Shown here piece by piece: positions 1 through 6,117 of a DNA stretch of 6,117 nucleotides (positions are counted from its first letter, which is position 1; each line of letters begins with the position of its first letter). The position numbers and the translations under genes are program-made. The stretch lies in NCBI GenBank assembly GCA_026995955.1, contig JALWNJ010000122.1, positions 1 to 6,117 on the forward strand. The letters run 5' to 3'. Below the pieces are notes generated by a model. That model saw only the letters and a list, made by a program, of their open reading frames with translations, did not search any database and was not told where the DNA came from. This DNA comes from Gammaproteobacteria bacterium. Its GTDB lineage: Bacteria; Pseudomonadota; Gammaproteobacteria; J044.

Positions 1-1350
1 GTGCTGCTGCTGGGCGTGCTGTTTGCCGTGTGGGCCGCCTTCTTCTCCGCCCGTCGCCTGATGGCGCCGATCCGCGAGCTGGCCGAGGGGACGCGCGCGG
101 TGGCGGCCGGCGAGTACCACAAGAAGCTGGTCGCCGGCGACCGCGACGAGCTGGGTTTCCTGGTACGCTCCTTCAACGAGATGACCACCCGCCTGTCGCT
201 GGCCTATGAGCAGGTGGACCGCAGCAAGCAGCTCGCCGAACGCCAGCGCGCCTACCTGCAGACGGTGCTGGAGCACATTTCCTCCGGGGTGCTGACCCTG
301 GACGAGCACCTGGTGATCCGCACCGCCAATGCCGAGGCCAGCCGCATCCTCGAGAGCGAGACCCCGCTGCAGGACCATCGCGGTCGCCTGCTGGAGGAAG
401 TGGCGGAGGAGAGCCCGCTGCTGGCGCGTTTCTGGGCCCACATCCGCCCGCACCTGGAACACGCCCGCGACAGCGGCCACGAATGGCAGGACGAGGTCAT
501 CGTGTTCGGCGCCAGCGGCCGCAAGATCCTCATCTGTCGCGGCGCGGTGCTGCCGGCGGAAAGCGGCGAGGAGGCCGGCCACGTGGTGGTGTTCGACGAT
601 GTCACCGACATGATCCAGGCGCAGCGCGACGCGGCATGGGGCGAGGTGGCACGGCGCCTGGCGCACGAGATCAAGAACCCGCTCACCCCGATCCAGCTCT
701 CCGCCGAGCGCCTCGGCCACAAGCTGGCCGGGGAGCTTGACGCGCGCAGCCGCGAGATCCTCGAACGCGCGGTGCGCACCATCGTCTCCCAGGTGGAGGC
801 GATGAAGACCATGGTCAATGCCTTCAGCGAGTACGCCCGCTCGCCGCGCATCGAGCTGCACCCGGTGGATCTCAATGCGCTGGTGGCCGAGGTGGTCGAT
901 CTGTACCGCAACAATCCGGCGGGGGTTCACATCGAGCAGGATCTGGACCCGCGCATGCCGATGATCGAGGCCGACCCGGCGCGCATGCGGCAGGTACTCA
1001 ACAATCTGATCAAGAATGCCCTCGAGGCCCTGGAAGGGCGCAAGGACGCCCGCATCACGGTCAGCACGCGCTGCATGGAGGAGGCCGGCTGCCGCTTCGT
1101 CGAGCTGCTGGTGGCAGACAACGGGCCCGGCATCAGCGAGGAAGTGTTCCCGCTGCTGTTCGAGCCCTATGTCACCGACAAGCCGCGCGGCAGCGGGCTG
1201 GGACTGGCCATCGTCAAGAAGGTGATCGAGGAGCATGGTGGTATCATCTGGGCGCAGAACGCACCCGAGGGCGGGGCGCGCATCTTCGTGCGCCTGCCGG
1301 TGGTGGCGCCCGGCCGGCAGGCCCATGACGAGAGAGCCGAAGAGGCATGA
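1..1350 (+). CDS. ntrY: NtrY-like sensor histidine kinase, C-terminal part (5' end outside window)
   Basis: Membrane sensor kinase that autophosphorylates a histidine and passes the phosphate to the response regulator encoded next. Visible domains (residues counted from base 1): the end of a transmembrane helix (about 1-16) followed by Arg-Arg; a HAMP linker (about 18-75, with P23 and the DELGFL segment at 49-54); a PAS-like domain (about 82-205); a HisKA dimerisation helix with phospho-acceptor H222 in AHEIKNPLTPIQL, a NtrY/NtrB-style H-box; and an HATPase domain with N-box N339, G1 box DNGPGI (373-378) and G2 box GSGLGL (397-402). The E-x-x-N after H222 also fits phosphatase activity, so it may be bifunctional. 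NtrY proteins usually have several N-terminal membrane helices and a periplasmic or membrane sensor region. These are missing, so the GTG at base 1 is almost certainly an internal Val codon and the gene begins upstream. The stop overlaps the next start by 4 bases. NtrY-family assignment is good; the signal sensed is unknown. Confidence 0.9.
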   Translation: MLLLGVLFAVWAAFFSARRLMAPIRELAEGTRAVAAGEYHKKLVAGDRDELGFLVRSFNEMTTRLSLAYEQVDRSKQLAERQRAYLQTVLEHISSGVLTLDEHLVIRTANAEASRILESETPLQDHRGRLLEEVAEESPLLARFWAHIRPHLEHARDSGHEWQDEVIVFGASGRKILICRGAVLPAESGEEAGHVVVFDDVTDMIQAQRDAAWGEVARRLAHEIKNPLTPIQLSAERLGHKLAGELDARSREILERAVRTIVSQVEAMKTMVNAFSEYARSPRIELHPVDLNALVAEVVDLYRNNPAGVHIEQDLDPRMPMIEADPARMRQVLNNLIKNALEALEGRKDARITVSTRCMEEAGCRFVELLVADNGPGISEEVFPLLFEPYVTDKPRGSGLGLAIVKKVIEEHGGIIWAQNAPEGGARIFVRLPVVAPGRQAHDERAEEA

Positions 1351-2723
1351 GCGGCGAACACATCCTGGTCATCGACGACGAGCCCGACATCCGCGGCCTG
1401 GTGCGCGAGATCCTCGAGGACGAGGGCTACGAGGTGAGCACCGCCGAGGACGCGGAACAGGCGCGTCTGCGCCGCCGCGAACGCCGCCCGGACCTGGTGC
1501 TGCTCGACATCTGGATGCCGGGGCTGGACGGCATCAGCCTGCTCAAGGAGTGGCGCGAGGAAGGCGAACTGCCGTTCCCCGTCATCATGATGTCCGGTCA
1601 CGGCACCGTGGAAACCGCGGTCGAGGCCACCCGCCTCGGCGCCTACGACTTCATCGAGAAGCCGATCTCGCTGGCCAAGCTGCTGCTCACCGTGGAACGC
1701 GCGCTGCAGGCGGAACGGCTGGCGCGCGAGAACCTGGGCCTGCGCCGCAAGGTGGCCCAGCCGGTGGTGCCGATCGGCGACAGTGCGGTGATGCGCGAAC
1801 TGCGCCAGCAGCTGGAGCGCATCGCCCGCCACGACACCCCGGTGCTGATTACCGGCGAACAGGGTGCCGGCAAGCAGATCTGCGCCCGCTACCTGCATGC
1901 CAAGAGCGCGCGCGCCGAACGGCCCTTCGTCGAACTGTCGCTGGTGTCGCACTCGCGCGAGTCGGTGGCCACCGAGCTGTTCGGCTGCGAACGCAACGAC
2001 GAGGTGCACTACGGCCTGCTGGAGCAGGCCAACGGCGGCATCCTCTACATCGAGGAGCTGACCGATCTCGACCTCCCCACCCAGACCCAGCTGCTGGCGG
2101 CGCTGGAGTCCGGCAGCTTCCTGCGCGTGGGCGGCAGCGAGCCGGTGCACATCAATGTACGCGTCGTCGCCGCCAGCCACGAGGACCTCGATGCCGCGGT
2201 ACGCGAGGGGCGTCTGCGCGACGATCTCTACTACCGCCTCAACGTGGTGCCGGTGCGGGTGCCGCCACTGCGCGAACACGCCGAGGACGTGGCCGAGCTG
2301 GTGGACCATTACGTCGAGCTGTTCCACAACCAGCAGGGCCTGCCGTGGCGACGCTTCCCGGTGGCGGTGAAGAACACCCTGATGCACTACCACTGGCCCG
2401 GCAACATCCGCGAGCTGCAGAACCTGGTACAGCGGCTGCTGATCCTCGGCACCGAGCCGGAGGTGAGCGTGGAGGAGGTGACGGCGGCCCTCTCCGGCCC
2501 CGATGGCGAGCCGCAGAGTGACCTCATCGAGGCTGCCTGGCTGTCGCTGCCGCTGCGCGAGGCGCGCGAGCAGTTCGAGCGCACCTACCTGCTGAAGAAG
2601 CTGCGCGAGACGGGCGGCAACATCTCGCGCCTGGCGCGCGAGATCGGCATGGAACGCACCCATCTGTACCGCAAGCTCAAGGCCCTCGACATCGACCCCA
2701 AGGGATCCCTCGACCAGCCATGA
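1347..2723 (+). CDS. ntrX: NtrX-like response regulator (receiver, AAA+, Fis HTH) lacking GAFTGA
   Basis: DNA-binding response regulator, the presumed partner of the kinase just upstream. The receiver domain (about 5-118) is intact: acidic pair D10/D11, phospho-acceptor D54 in [12 protein letters not shown]83 and K105. The AAA+ domain (about 142-370) has Walker A GEQGAGKQ (170-177), Walker B-like ILYIEEL (232-238), sensor [11 protein letters not shown] (272-281), an arginine-rich [12 protein letters not shown] stretch (289-300) and sensor [12 protein letters not shown] (350-359). A Fis-type helix-turn-helix occupies about 405-448 ([20 protein letters not shown]). Length (458) is normal for NtrX. 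Oddities: the GAFTGA sigma-54 contact loop is replaced by NDEVHY and the region is about 5 residues shorter than usual; the Walker B Asp is Glu (E236); Walker A has Gln where Ser and Glu are usual. It therefore probably does not activate sigma-54 and may act as a repressor or a sigma-70-type regulator. The ATG is supported by the immediate start of the receiver fold and by the ATGA overlap with the kinase stop. It is joined to trkA by another ATGA overlap. Confidence 0.92.
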   Translation: MSGEHILVIDDEPDIRGLVREILEDEGYEVSTAEDAEQARLRRRERRPDLVLLDIWMPGLDGISLLKEWREEGELPFPVIMMSGHGTVETAVEATRLGAYDFIEKPISLAKLLLTVERALQAERLARENLGLRRKVAQPVVPIGDSAVMRELRQQLERIARHDTPVLITGEQGAGKQICARYLHAKSARAERPFVELSLVSHSRESVATELFGCERNDEVHYGLLEQANGGILYIEELTDLDLPTQTQLLAALESGSFLRVGGSEPVHINVRVVAASHEDLDAAVREGRLRDDLYYRLNVVPVRVPPLREHAEDVAELVDHYVELFHNQQGLPWRRFPVAVKNTLMHYHWPGNIRELQNLVQRLLILGTEPEVSVEEVTAALSGPDGEPQSDLIEAAWLSLPLREAREQFERTYLLKKLRETGGNISRLAREIGMERTHLYRKLKALDIDPKGSLDQP

Positions 2724-4096
2724 AGATCATCATACTCGGTGCCGGACAGGTCGGCAGTTCGCTGGCCCAGAACCTGGCCAGCGAGGCCAACGACATCACC
2801 GTGGTCGATGCCGACCCCGAGGTGCTGCGCGACCTCAAGGACCGGCTCGACATCCGCACCGTCACCGGCCACGGTTCACGCCCCAATGTGCTGGAGCGCG
2901 CCGGCGCCGAGGATGCCGACATGCTCATCGCGGTGACCAACAGCGACGAGACCAATATGGTCGCCTGCCAAGTCGCCTACACCGTGTTCCACACCCCCAA
3001 CCGCATCGCCCGTGTGCGTACCGCGGAATACCTGGAACACCCGGAGCTGTTCGGTCCCAAGACCCTGCCCATCGACACCCTGATCAGCCCCGAGGCCCTG
3101 GTCACCCACCACATCCGGCGACTGATCGAGCACCCCGGGGCGCTGCAGGTGCTGGACTTCGCCAATGGCCGGGTGCAGCTGGTCGGGGTACGCGCCTACT
3201 ACGGCGGCCCGCTGGTGGGTCACGAACTGCGCACCCTGAGCGAGCACATGCCCAACATCGACACCCGGGTGGCCGCCATCTTCCGCAAGGACCGCGCCAT
3301 CATCCCCGAAGGCCACACCGTCATCGAGCCCGACGACGAGGTGTTCTTCATTGCCGCCCGCGAACACATCCGCGCCATCATGGGCGAGCTGCGTCGGCTG
3401 GACAGTCCGTACAGGCGCATCCTCATCGCCGGCGGCGGCAACATCGGCAAGCGCCTGGCGGAACAGCTGGAACGCGACTATTCGGTCAAGATCATCGAAC
3501 GCGACATGCGCCGTGCCCAGTACCTGAGCGAGCAGCTGCACCACAGCATCGTGCTGATGGGCGATGCCGCCGACGAGGAACTGCTGCTGGAAGAGAACAT
3601 CGAGAACACCGACGTCTTCTGCGCCCTCACCAACGACGACGAGGCCAACATCCTGTCGGCCATGCTGGCCAAGCGGCTGGGCACGCGCAAGGCGATGGCG
3701 CTGATCAACCGCCCGAGCTACGCGCGCCTGGTCGAGAGCAGCGACCTCATCGACATCGCCATCAGTCCGCAGCAGATCACCATCGGCACCCTGCTGACAC
3801 GCATCCGCAAGGGCGACATCGTGGCCGTGCACTCGTTGCGCCGCGGGGCGGCAGAGGCCATCGAGGCCATCGCCCACGGCGACGAGCACAGCAGCAAGGT
3901 GGTCGGGCGCGCGGTGGAGGACATCCCGCTGCCGCCGGGGACCACCATCGCCGCCCTGGTACGCGGCGACGAGGTGATCATGGCCCACCACGACACCGTC
4001 ATCCAGGCCGAGGACCATGTCATCCTGTTCCTGGTGGACAAGAAGCACATCCCCGATGTGGAGAAACTGTTCTCGGTGGGCGTCACCTTCCTCTGA
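2720..4096 (+). CDS. trkA: Trk potassium uptake system peripheral subunit TrkA
   Basis: Cytoplasmic NAD(H)- and nucleotide-binding regulatory subunit that docks as a ring on the TrkH membrane subunit and gates potassium uptake. It contains two tandem RCK units, each a Rossmann TrkA_N domain followed by a TrkA_C domain. The first Rossmann fold begins at the N-terminus with GAGQVG (7-12) and the acidic D30 ending strand 2. The second has GGGNIG (238-243) with E260 in the matching place. Segments typical of proteobacterial TrkA are present, including [13 protein letters not shown] (75-87), PGALQV (139-144), AYYGGPL (159-165), DTRVAAIFR (181-189), NDDEANI (305-311) and [20 protein letters not shown] (370-389). 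The length of 458 residues equals that of E. coli TrkA as I recall it. The ATG overlaps the ntrX stop (ATGA); an AAGGGA at 2700-2705 lies rather far upstream (14 bases), so translation may depend on coupling with ntrX. No internal disruption is seen. Confidence 0.98.
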   Translation: MKIIILGAGQVGSSLAQNLASEANDITVVDADPEVLRDLKDRLDIRTVTGHGSRPNVLERAGAEDADMLIAVTNSDETNMVACQVAYTVFHTPNRIARVRTAEYLEHPELFGPKTLPIDTLISPEALVTHHIRRLIEHPGALQVLDFANGRVQLVGVRAYYGGPLVGHELRTLSEHMPNIDTRVAAIFRKDRAIIPEGHTVIEPDDEVFFIAAREHIRAIMGELRRLDSPYRRILIAGGGNIGKRLAEQLERDYSVKIIERDMRRAQYLSEQLHHSIVLMGDAADEELLLEENIENTDVFCALTNDDEANILSAMLAKRLGTRKAMALINRPSYARLVESSDLIDIAISPQQITIGTLLTRIRKGDIVAVHSLRRGAAEAIEAIAHGDEHSSKVVGRAVEDIPLPPGTTIAALVRGDEVIMAHHDTVIQAEDHVILFLVDKKHIPDVEKLFSVGVTFL

Positions 4097-4100
4097 GGGG
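4095..4100 (+). promoter_or_regulatory. Putative ribosome binding site of trkH
   Basis: GAGGGG begins inside the trkA stop codon and ends 11 bases before the trkH ATG. The spacing is on the long side, but this is the only purine-rich tract of this strength in the 15-base gap apart from a weaker CAGGG closer to the start. It supports the ATG at 4112. Confidence 0.5.
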
Positions 4101-4111
4101 CAGGGTACGAC

Positions 4112-5563
4112 ATGCATCTCGGTGTCATCCAGCGCATCCTCGGCCTGCTGCTGATGATCTTCAGCCTGACCATGCTGCCGCCCGCGGTGGTCGGGCTGCT
4201 GATGGGCGACCAGCACCTGTCACCGTTCTTCGACGGCTTCCTGCTGCTGCTGGTCGCCGGCCTGCTGGTGTGGCTGCCGGCCCGCAATGCGCGCCGCGAC
4301 CTGCGCATCCGCGACGGCTTCGTGGTGGTGGTCATGTTCTGGCTGGTGCTGGGACTGGCCGGCTCGGTGCCGCTGCTGCTGAGCCCGGAGCTGGACATCA
4401 GCCTCACCGACGCAGTGTTCGAATCCATCTCCGGCCTCACCACCACCGGTGCCACCGTCATCACCGGCCTCGACCACCTGCCGTACTCCATCCTCTTCTA
4501 CCGGCAGGAACTGCAATGGCTGGGCGGGATGGGCATCATCGTGCTGGCCATCGCCATCCTGCCCATGCTGGGGGTGGGGGGCATGCAGCTGTACCGCGCC
4601 GAGACCCCAGGCCCGATGAAGGACAACAAGCTCACCCCGCGCATCGCCGGCACCGCCAAGGCCCTGTGGCTGATCTACCTGGTGCTGACGGTGGCCTGCG
4701 CGCTGGCCTACTGGCTGGCCGGCATGGATCTGTTCGATGCCGTCAGCCACGCCTTTTCCACCGTGGCCATCGGTGGCTTCTCCACCCACGATGCCAGCAT
4801 CGGCCACTTCAACAGCGTTGCCATCGAACTGGTGGCCATCGTCTTCATGCTGCTGTCGGGCGTCAACTACGCCCTGCACTTTACGGCCTGGCGCCAGCGC
4901 CGGCTGGCCGTCTACTTCGGCGATTCGGAGTTCCGCGCCTACCTGACGCTGCTGCTCGGGGTGGCGGCCATCGCCACCGTGTACCTGGAGATCGCCCAGC
5001 ACTTCGACCACTTCGGCTCCTCGCTGCACCACGGCCTGTTCCAGGCCGTGTCCATCGGCACCACCACCGGCTTCACCACCGCCGCCTACCACACCTGGCC
5101 CGGTTTCCTGCCCGTGCTGCTGCTGTTCCTCAGCTTCATCGGCGGCTGCGCCGGCTCCACCGGCGGCGGCATCAAGGTGATCCGCTTCCTGCTGCTGCTC
5201 AAGCAGGGGATGCGCGAGATCACCCGGCTGGTGCATCCGCAGGCGCGGGTCACCGTCAAGCTGGGCCAGAGCGCCATGCCCGATCGGGTGCTGGAGGCGG
5301 TGTGGGGGTTCTTTGCCGCCTATGTCGGCAGCTTCGTGGTCATGCTCCTGCTGCTGATGGCCAGCGGCCTGGACCAGGTGACGGCCTTCTCGGCGGTGGC
5401 CGCCAGCCTCAACAACCTGGGCCCGGGGCTGGGCGAGGTGGGCTTCAACTACCAGGGACTCAACGACTTCGCCAAGTGGGTCCTGGTGGTCGCCATGCTG
5501 ATGGGGCGGCTGGAGATCTTCCCGCTGCTCGTGCTGCTGTCGCCCGTGTTCTGGAGGCGCTGA
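4112..5563 (+). CDS. trkH: Trk potassium uptake system membrane subunit TrkH
   Basis: Inner-membrane potassium-translocating subunit, working with the TrkA encoded just upstream. The protein of 483 residues is strongly hydrophobic, with the four repeated M1-P-M2 units of the SKT (superfamily of K+ transporters) family. The pore-loop filter motifs are visible in order: LTTTGATV (109-116), VAIGGFST (218-225), IGTTTGFTTA (315-324) and NNLGPGLG (434-441). Each contributes a filter glycine (about G113, G222, G320 and G437). GGCAGSTGGGIKVIR (344-358) is the conserved stretch around the intramembrane gate loop of the third repeat. MGRLEIFPLLVLL (464-476) near the C-terminus carries R466, which probably corresponds to the pore arginine described in TrkH structures. 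Length matches TrkH (E. coli 483 as I recall) rather than the shorter KtrB. The N-terminus has the two extra helices typical of TrkH (about 8-31 and 41-56). A complete gene with no missing key motif; the methyltransferase start follows its stop after 2 bases. Confidence 0.97.
   Translation: MHLGVIQRILGLLLMIFSLTMLPPAVVGLLMGDQHLSPFFDGFLLLLVAGLLVWLPARNARRDLRIRDGFVVVVMFWLVLGLAGSVPLLLSPELDISLTDAVFESISGLTTTGATVITGLDHLPYSILFYRQELQWLGGMGIIVLAIAILPMLGVGGMQLYRAETPGPMKDNKLTPRIAGTAKALWLIYLVLTVACALAYWLAGMDLFDAVSHAFSTVAIGGFSTHDASIGHFNSVAIELVAIVFMLLSGVNYALHFTAWRQRRLAVYFGDSEFRAYLTLLLGVAAIATVYLEIAQHFDHFGSSLHHGLFQAVSIGTTTGFTTAAYHTWPGFLPVLLLFLSFIGGCAGSTGGGIKVIRFLLLLKQGMREITRLVHPQARVTVKLGQSAMPDRVLEAVWGFFAAYVGSFVVMLLLLMASGLDQVTAFSAVAASLNNLGPGLGEVGFNYQGLNDFAKWVLVVAMLMGRLEIFPLLVLLSPVFWRR
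5553..5557 (+). promoter_or_regulatory. Ribosome binding site of the downstream methyltransferase gene
   Basis: GGAGG inside the last codons of trkH lies 8 bases before the ATG at 5566. This near-ideal placement fixes the start of the final gene and shows that its translation signal is embedded in trkH. Confidence 0.7.
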
Positions 5564-5565
5564 GG

Positions 5566-6117
5566 ATGGACCCCGGGCAACGGTGGGACGCCCGCTACCG
5601 CGAGCACGATGCCAGCGAGGCCCAGCCCTGCGCGGTGCTGAGCGCTTACCGCCACCTGCTGCCCCGGGAAGGAACGGCCCTGGACCTGGCCGGCGGGCTT
5701 GGGGGCAATGCCCGGCTGCTGGCCGAACACGGCCTGCGTACCGAGCTATGGGACTGCTCGGCGGTGGCGGTGGACAAGGTCAACGAACTGGCGGCCGCCC
5801 GTGACCTGCCGCTGCGGGCGCTGCAGCTCGACATCGAGCACGGCACGCTGCCCGACCGCCGCTTCGATGTGGTGGTGGCCAGCCATTTCCTGTATCGCGA
5901 GCGCATGCCCGAATACCTCGACCTGCTGGCACCCGGCGGGCTGCTCTACTGGCAGACCTGGACCCGCGAGACGGCCACCCCCGGCAGCGGCCCGGCCAAC
6001 CCCGCCTGGCGCCTGGCGGCGAACGAGCTGCTGCACCTGTGCGGCGGACTGCGCCTGCTCGCCTACCGCGAGGAAGGGCTCGCCGGTGATCTGCAACAGG
6101 GCCTGCGCGGGCAGGCC
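5566..6117 (+). CDS. Class I SAM-dependent methyltransferase, 3' end outside window
   Basis: An open frame of 184 codons runs to the right edge without a stop, so the gene is incomplete here. It reads as a small Rossmann-fold methyltransferase. Motif I is ALDLAGGLGGNARLLAEHG (38-56), the glycine-rich SAM-binding loop. LWDCS (61-65) supplies an acidic residue, D63, at the end of strand 2, where the SAM ribose is usually bound. LQLDIEHG (87-94) provides D89 near the adenine. FDVVVASHFLYRERMPEYLDL (100-120) is the strand 4 region, and LLAPGGLLYWQTWT (120-133) is the usual post-strand-4 LxPGG turn and strand 5. The N-terminal RWDARYRE resembles the start of TehB-like methyltransferases. The substrate cannot be told from the sequence. 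A GGAGG 8 bases upstream and a 2-base gap after trkH indicate co-transcription. The GGLGG loop differs from the more frequent C/G-G-x-G-x-N form but keeps the essential glycines. Confident as a methyltransferase fold, not as to its target. Confidence 0.85.
   Translation, partial: MDPGQRWDARYREHDASEAQPCAVLSAYRHLLPREGTALDLAGGLGGNARLLAEHGLRTELWDCSAVAVDKVNELAAARDLPLRALQLDIEHGTLPDRRFDVVVASHFLYRERMPEYLDLLAPGGLLYWQTWTRETATPGSGPANPAWRLAANELLHLCGGLRLLAYREEGLAGDLQQGLRGQA

Noticed and set aside
1..3. GTG at base 1 as the true start of the kinase
   Set aside because: It would start the protein inside the last membrane helix, leaving no sensor region, and it coincides with the window edge. It is more likely an internal Val codon.
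647..663. TGGCAC resembling a sigma-54 -24 element
   Set aside because: The matching -12 position reads CTGGC instead of TTGCA, and it lies inside the conserved H-box coding region of the kinase, so it is probably chance.
1235..2521. Plus-strand open frame of 428 codons in another frame of the regulator
   Set aside because: The Arg/Ala/Gly/Pro-rich translation overlaps the real regulator completely and has no domain. It is an off-frame shadow in G+C-rich DNA.
1167..2663. Long minus-strand open frame (498 codons) opposite the kinase end and the regulator
   Set aside because: It lies antisense to a regulator with clear receiver, AAA+ and HTH motifs. Its translation is a low-complexity mix rich in Gln, His, Arg, Ala and Leu with no recognisable domain, as expected when a G/C-ending codon bias removes stops from the opposite strand.
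2876..4216. Long minus-strand open frame (446 codons) opposite trkA
   Set aside because: Fully antisense to trkA, with a His/Asp/Gln/Val-rich composition and no domain. It is a shadow of codon bias.
4241..4252. CTG triplet run, with similar CTG runs elsewhere in trkH and at the window start, as a possible repeat or phase-variable tract
   Set aside because: These are short in-frame leucine codons in membrane helices. A triplet repeat would not shift the frame, and the runs simply reflect CTG codon preference.
4220..5236. Minus-strand open frames (338 codons here; another of 257 codons at 3718-4491) opposite trkH and trkA
   Set aside because: The trkH strand carries all four filter motifs. 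The antisense products are Gln/His/Gly- or Ser/Arg-rich without recognisable features.

Overview
The window is a densely packed, all plus-strand stretch of G+C-rich bacterial chromosome. The codons end mostly in G or C, and there is almost no intergenic space. The TrkA and TrkH proteins have the length and motif pattern of the gammaproteobacterial proteins (458 and 483 residues, as in E. coli). A NtrY/NtrX-type two-component pair beside trkA suggests a G+C-rich gammaproteobacterium, perhaps of the Chromatiales/Ectothiorhodospiraceae kind. That assignment is an inference from gene style, not a measured placement.

Layout: (1) bases 1-1350, the C-terminal part of a membrane-bound NtrY-like sensor histidine kinase that enters from the left edge (last membrane helix, HAMP, PAS, HisKA, HATPase). 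(2) 1347-2723, an NtrX-like response regulator (receiver, AAA+ and Fis-type HTH). (3) 2720-4096, trkA, the NAD-binding regulatory subunit of the Trk potassium uptake system. (4) 4112-5563, trkH, the potassium-translocating membrane subunit. (5) 5566 to the right edge, an incomplete class I SAM-dependent methyltransferase. Junctions are a 4-base ATGA overlap, a second 4-base ATGA overlap, a 15-base gap and a 2-base gap. No internal promoter or terminator is evident, so this looks like one transcription unit. There is no gene-free stretch above 300 bases.

Working model: the kinase senses an envelope or cytoplasmic signal and phosphorylates D54 of the regulator. The genes co-transcribed with the pair make a complete Trk potassium uptake system, so the signal may relate to osmotic or ionic state or to membrane energy. 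That link is inferred from position only.

The most notable observation is in the regulator. It has the architecture of a sigma-54 activator, but the GAFTGA loop that contacts sigma-54 is absent, the Walker B Asp is Glu, and Walker A is atypical. It therefore probably does not activate sigma-54 promoters and more likely acts as a phosphorylation-controlled DNA-binding protein. No mobile elements, RNA genes, CRISPR arrays or clearly novel systems were seen.
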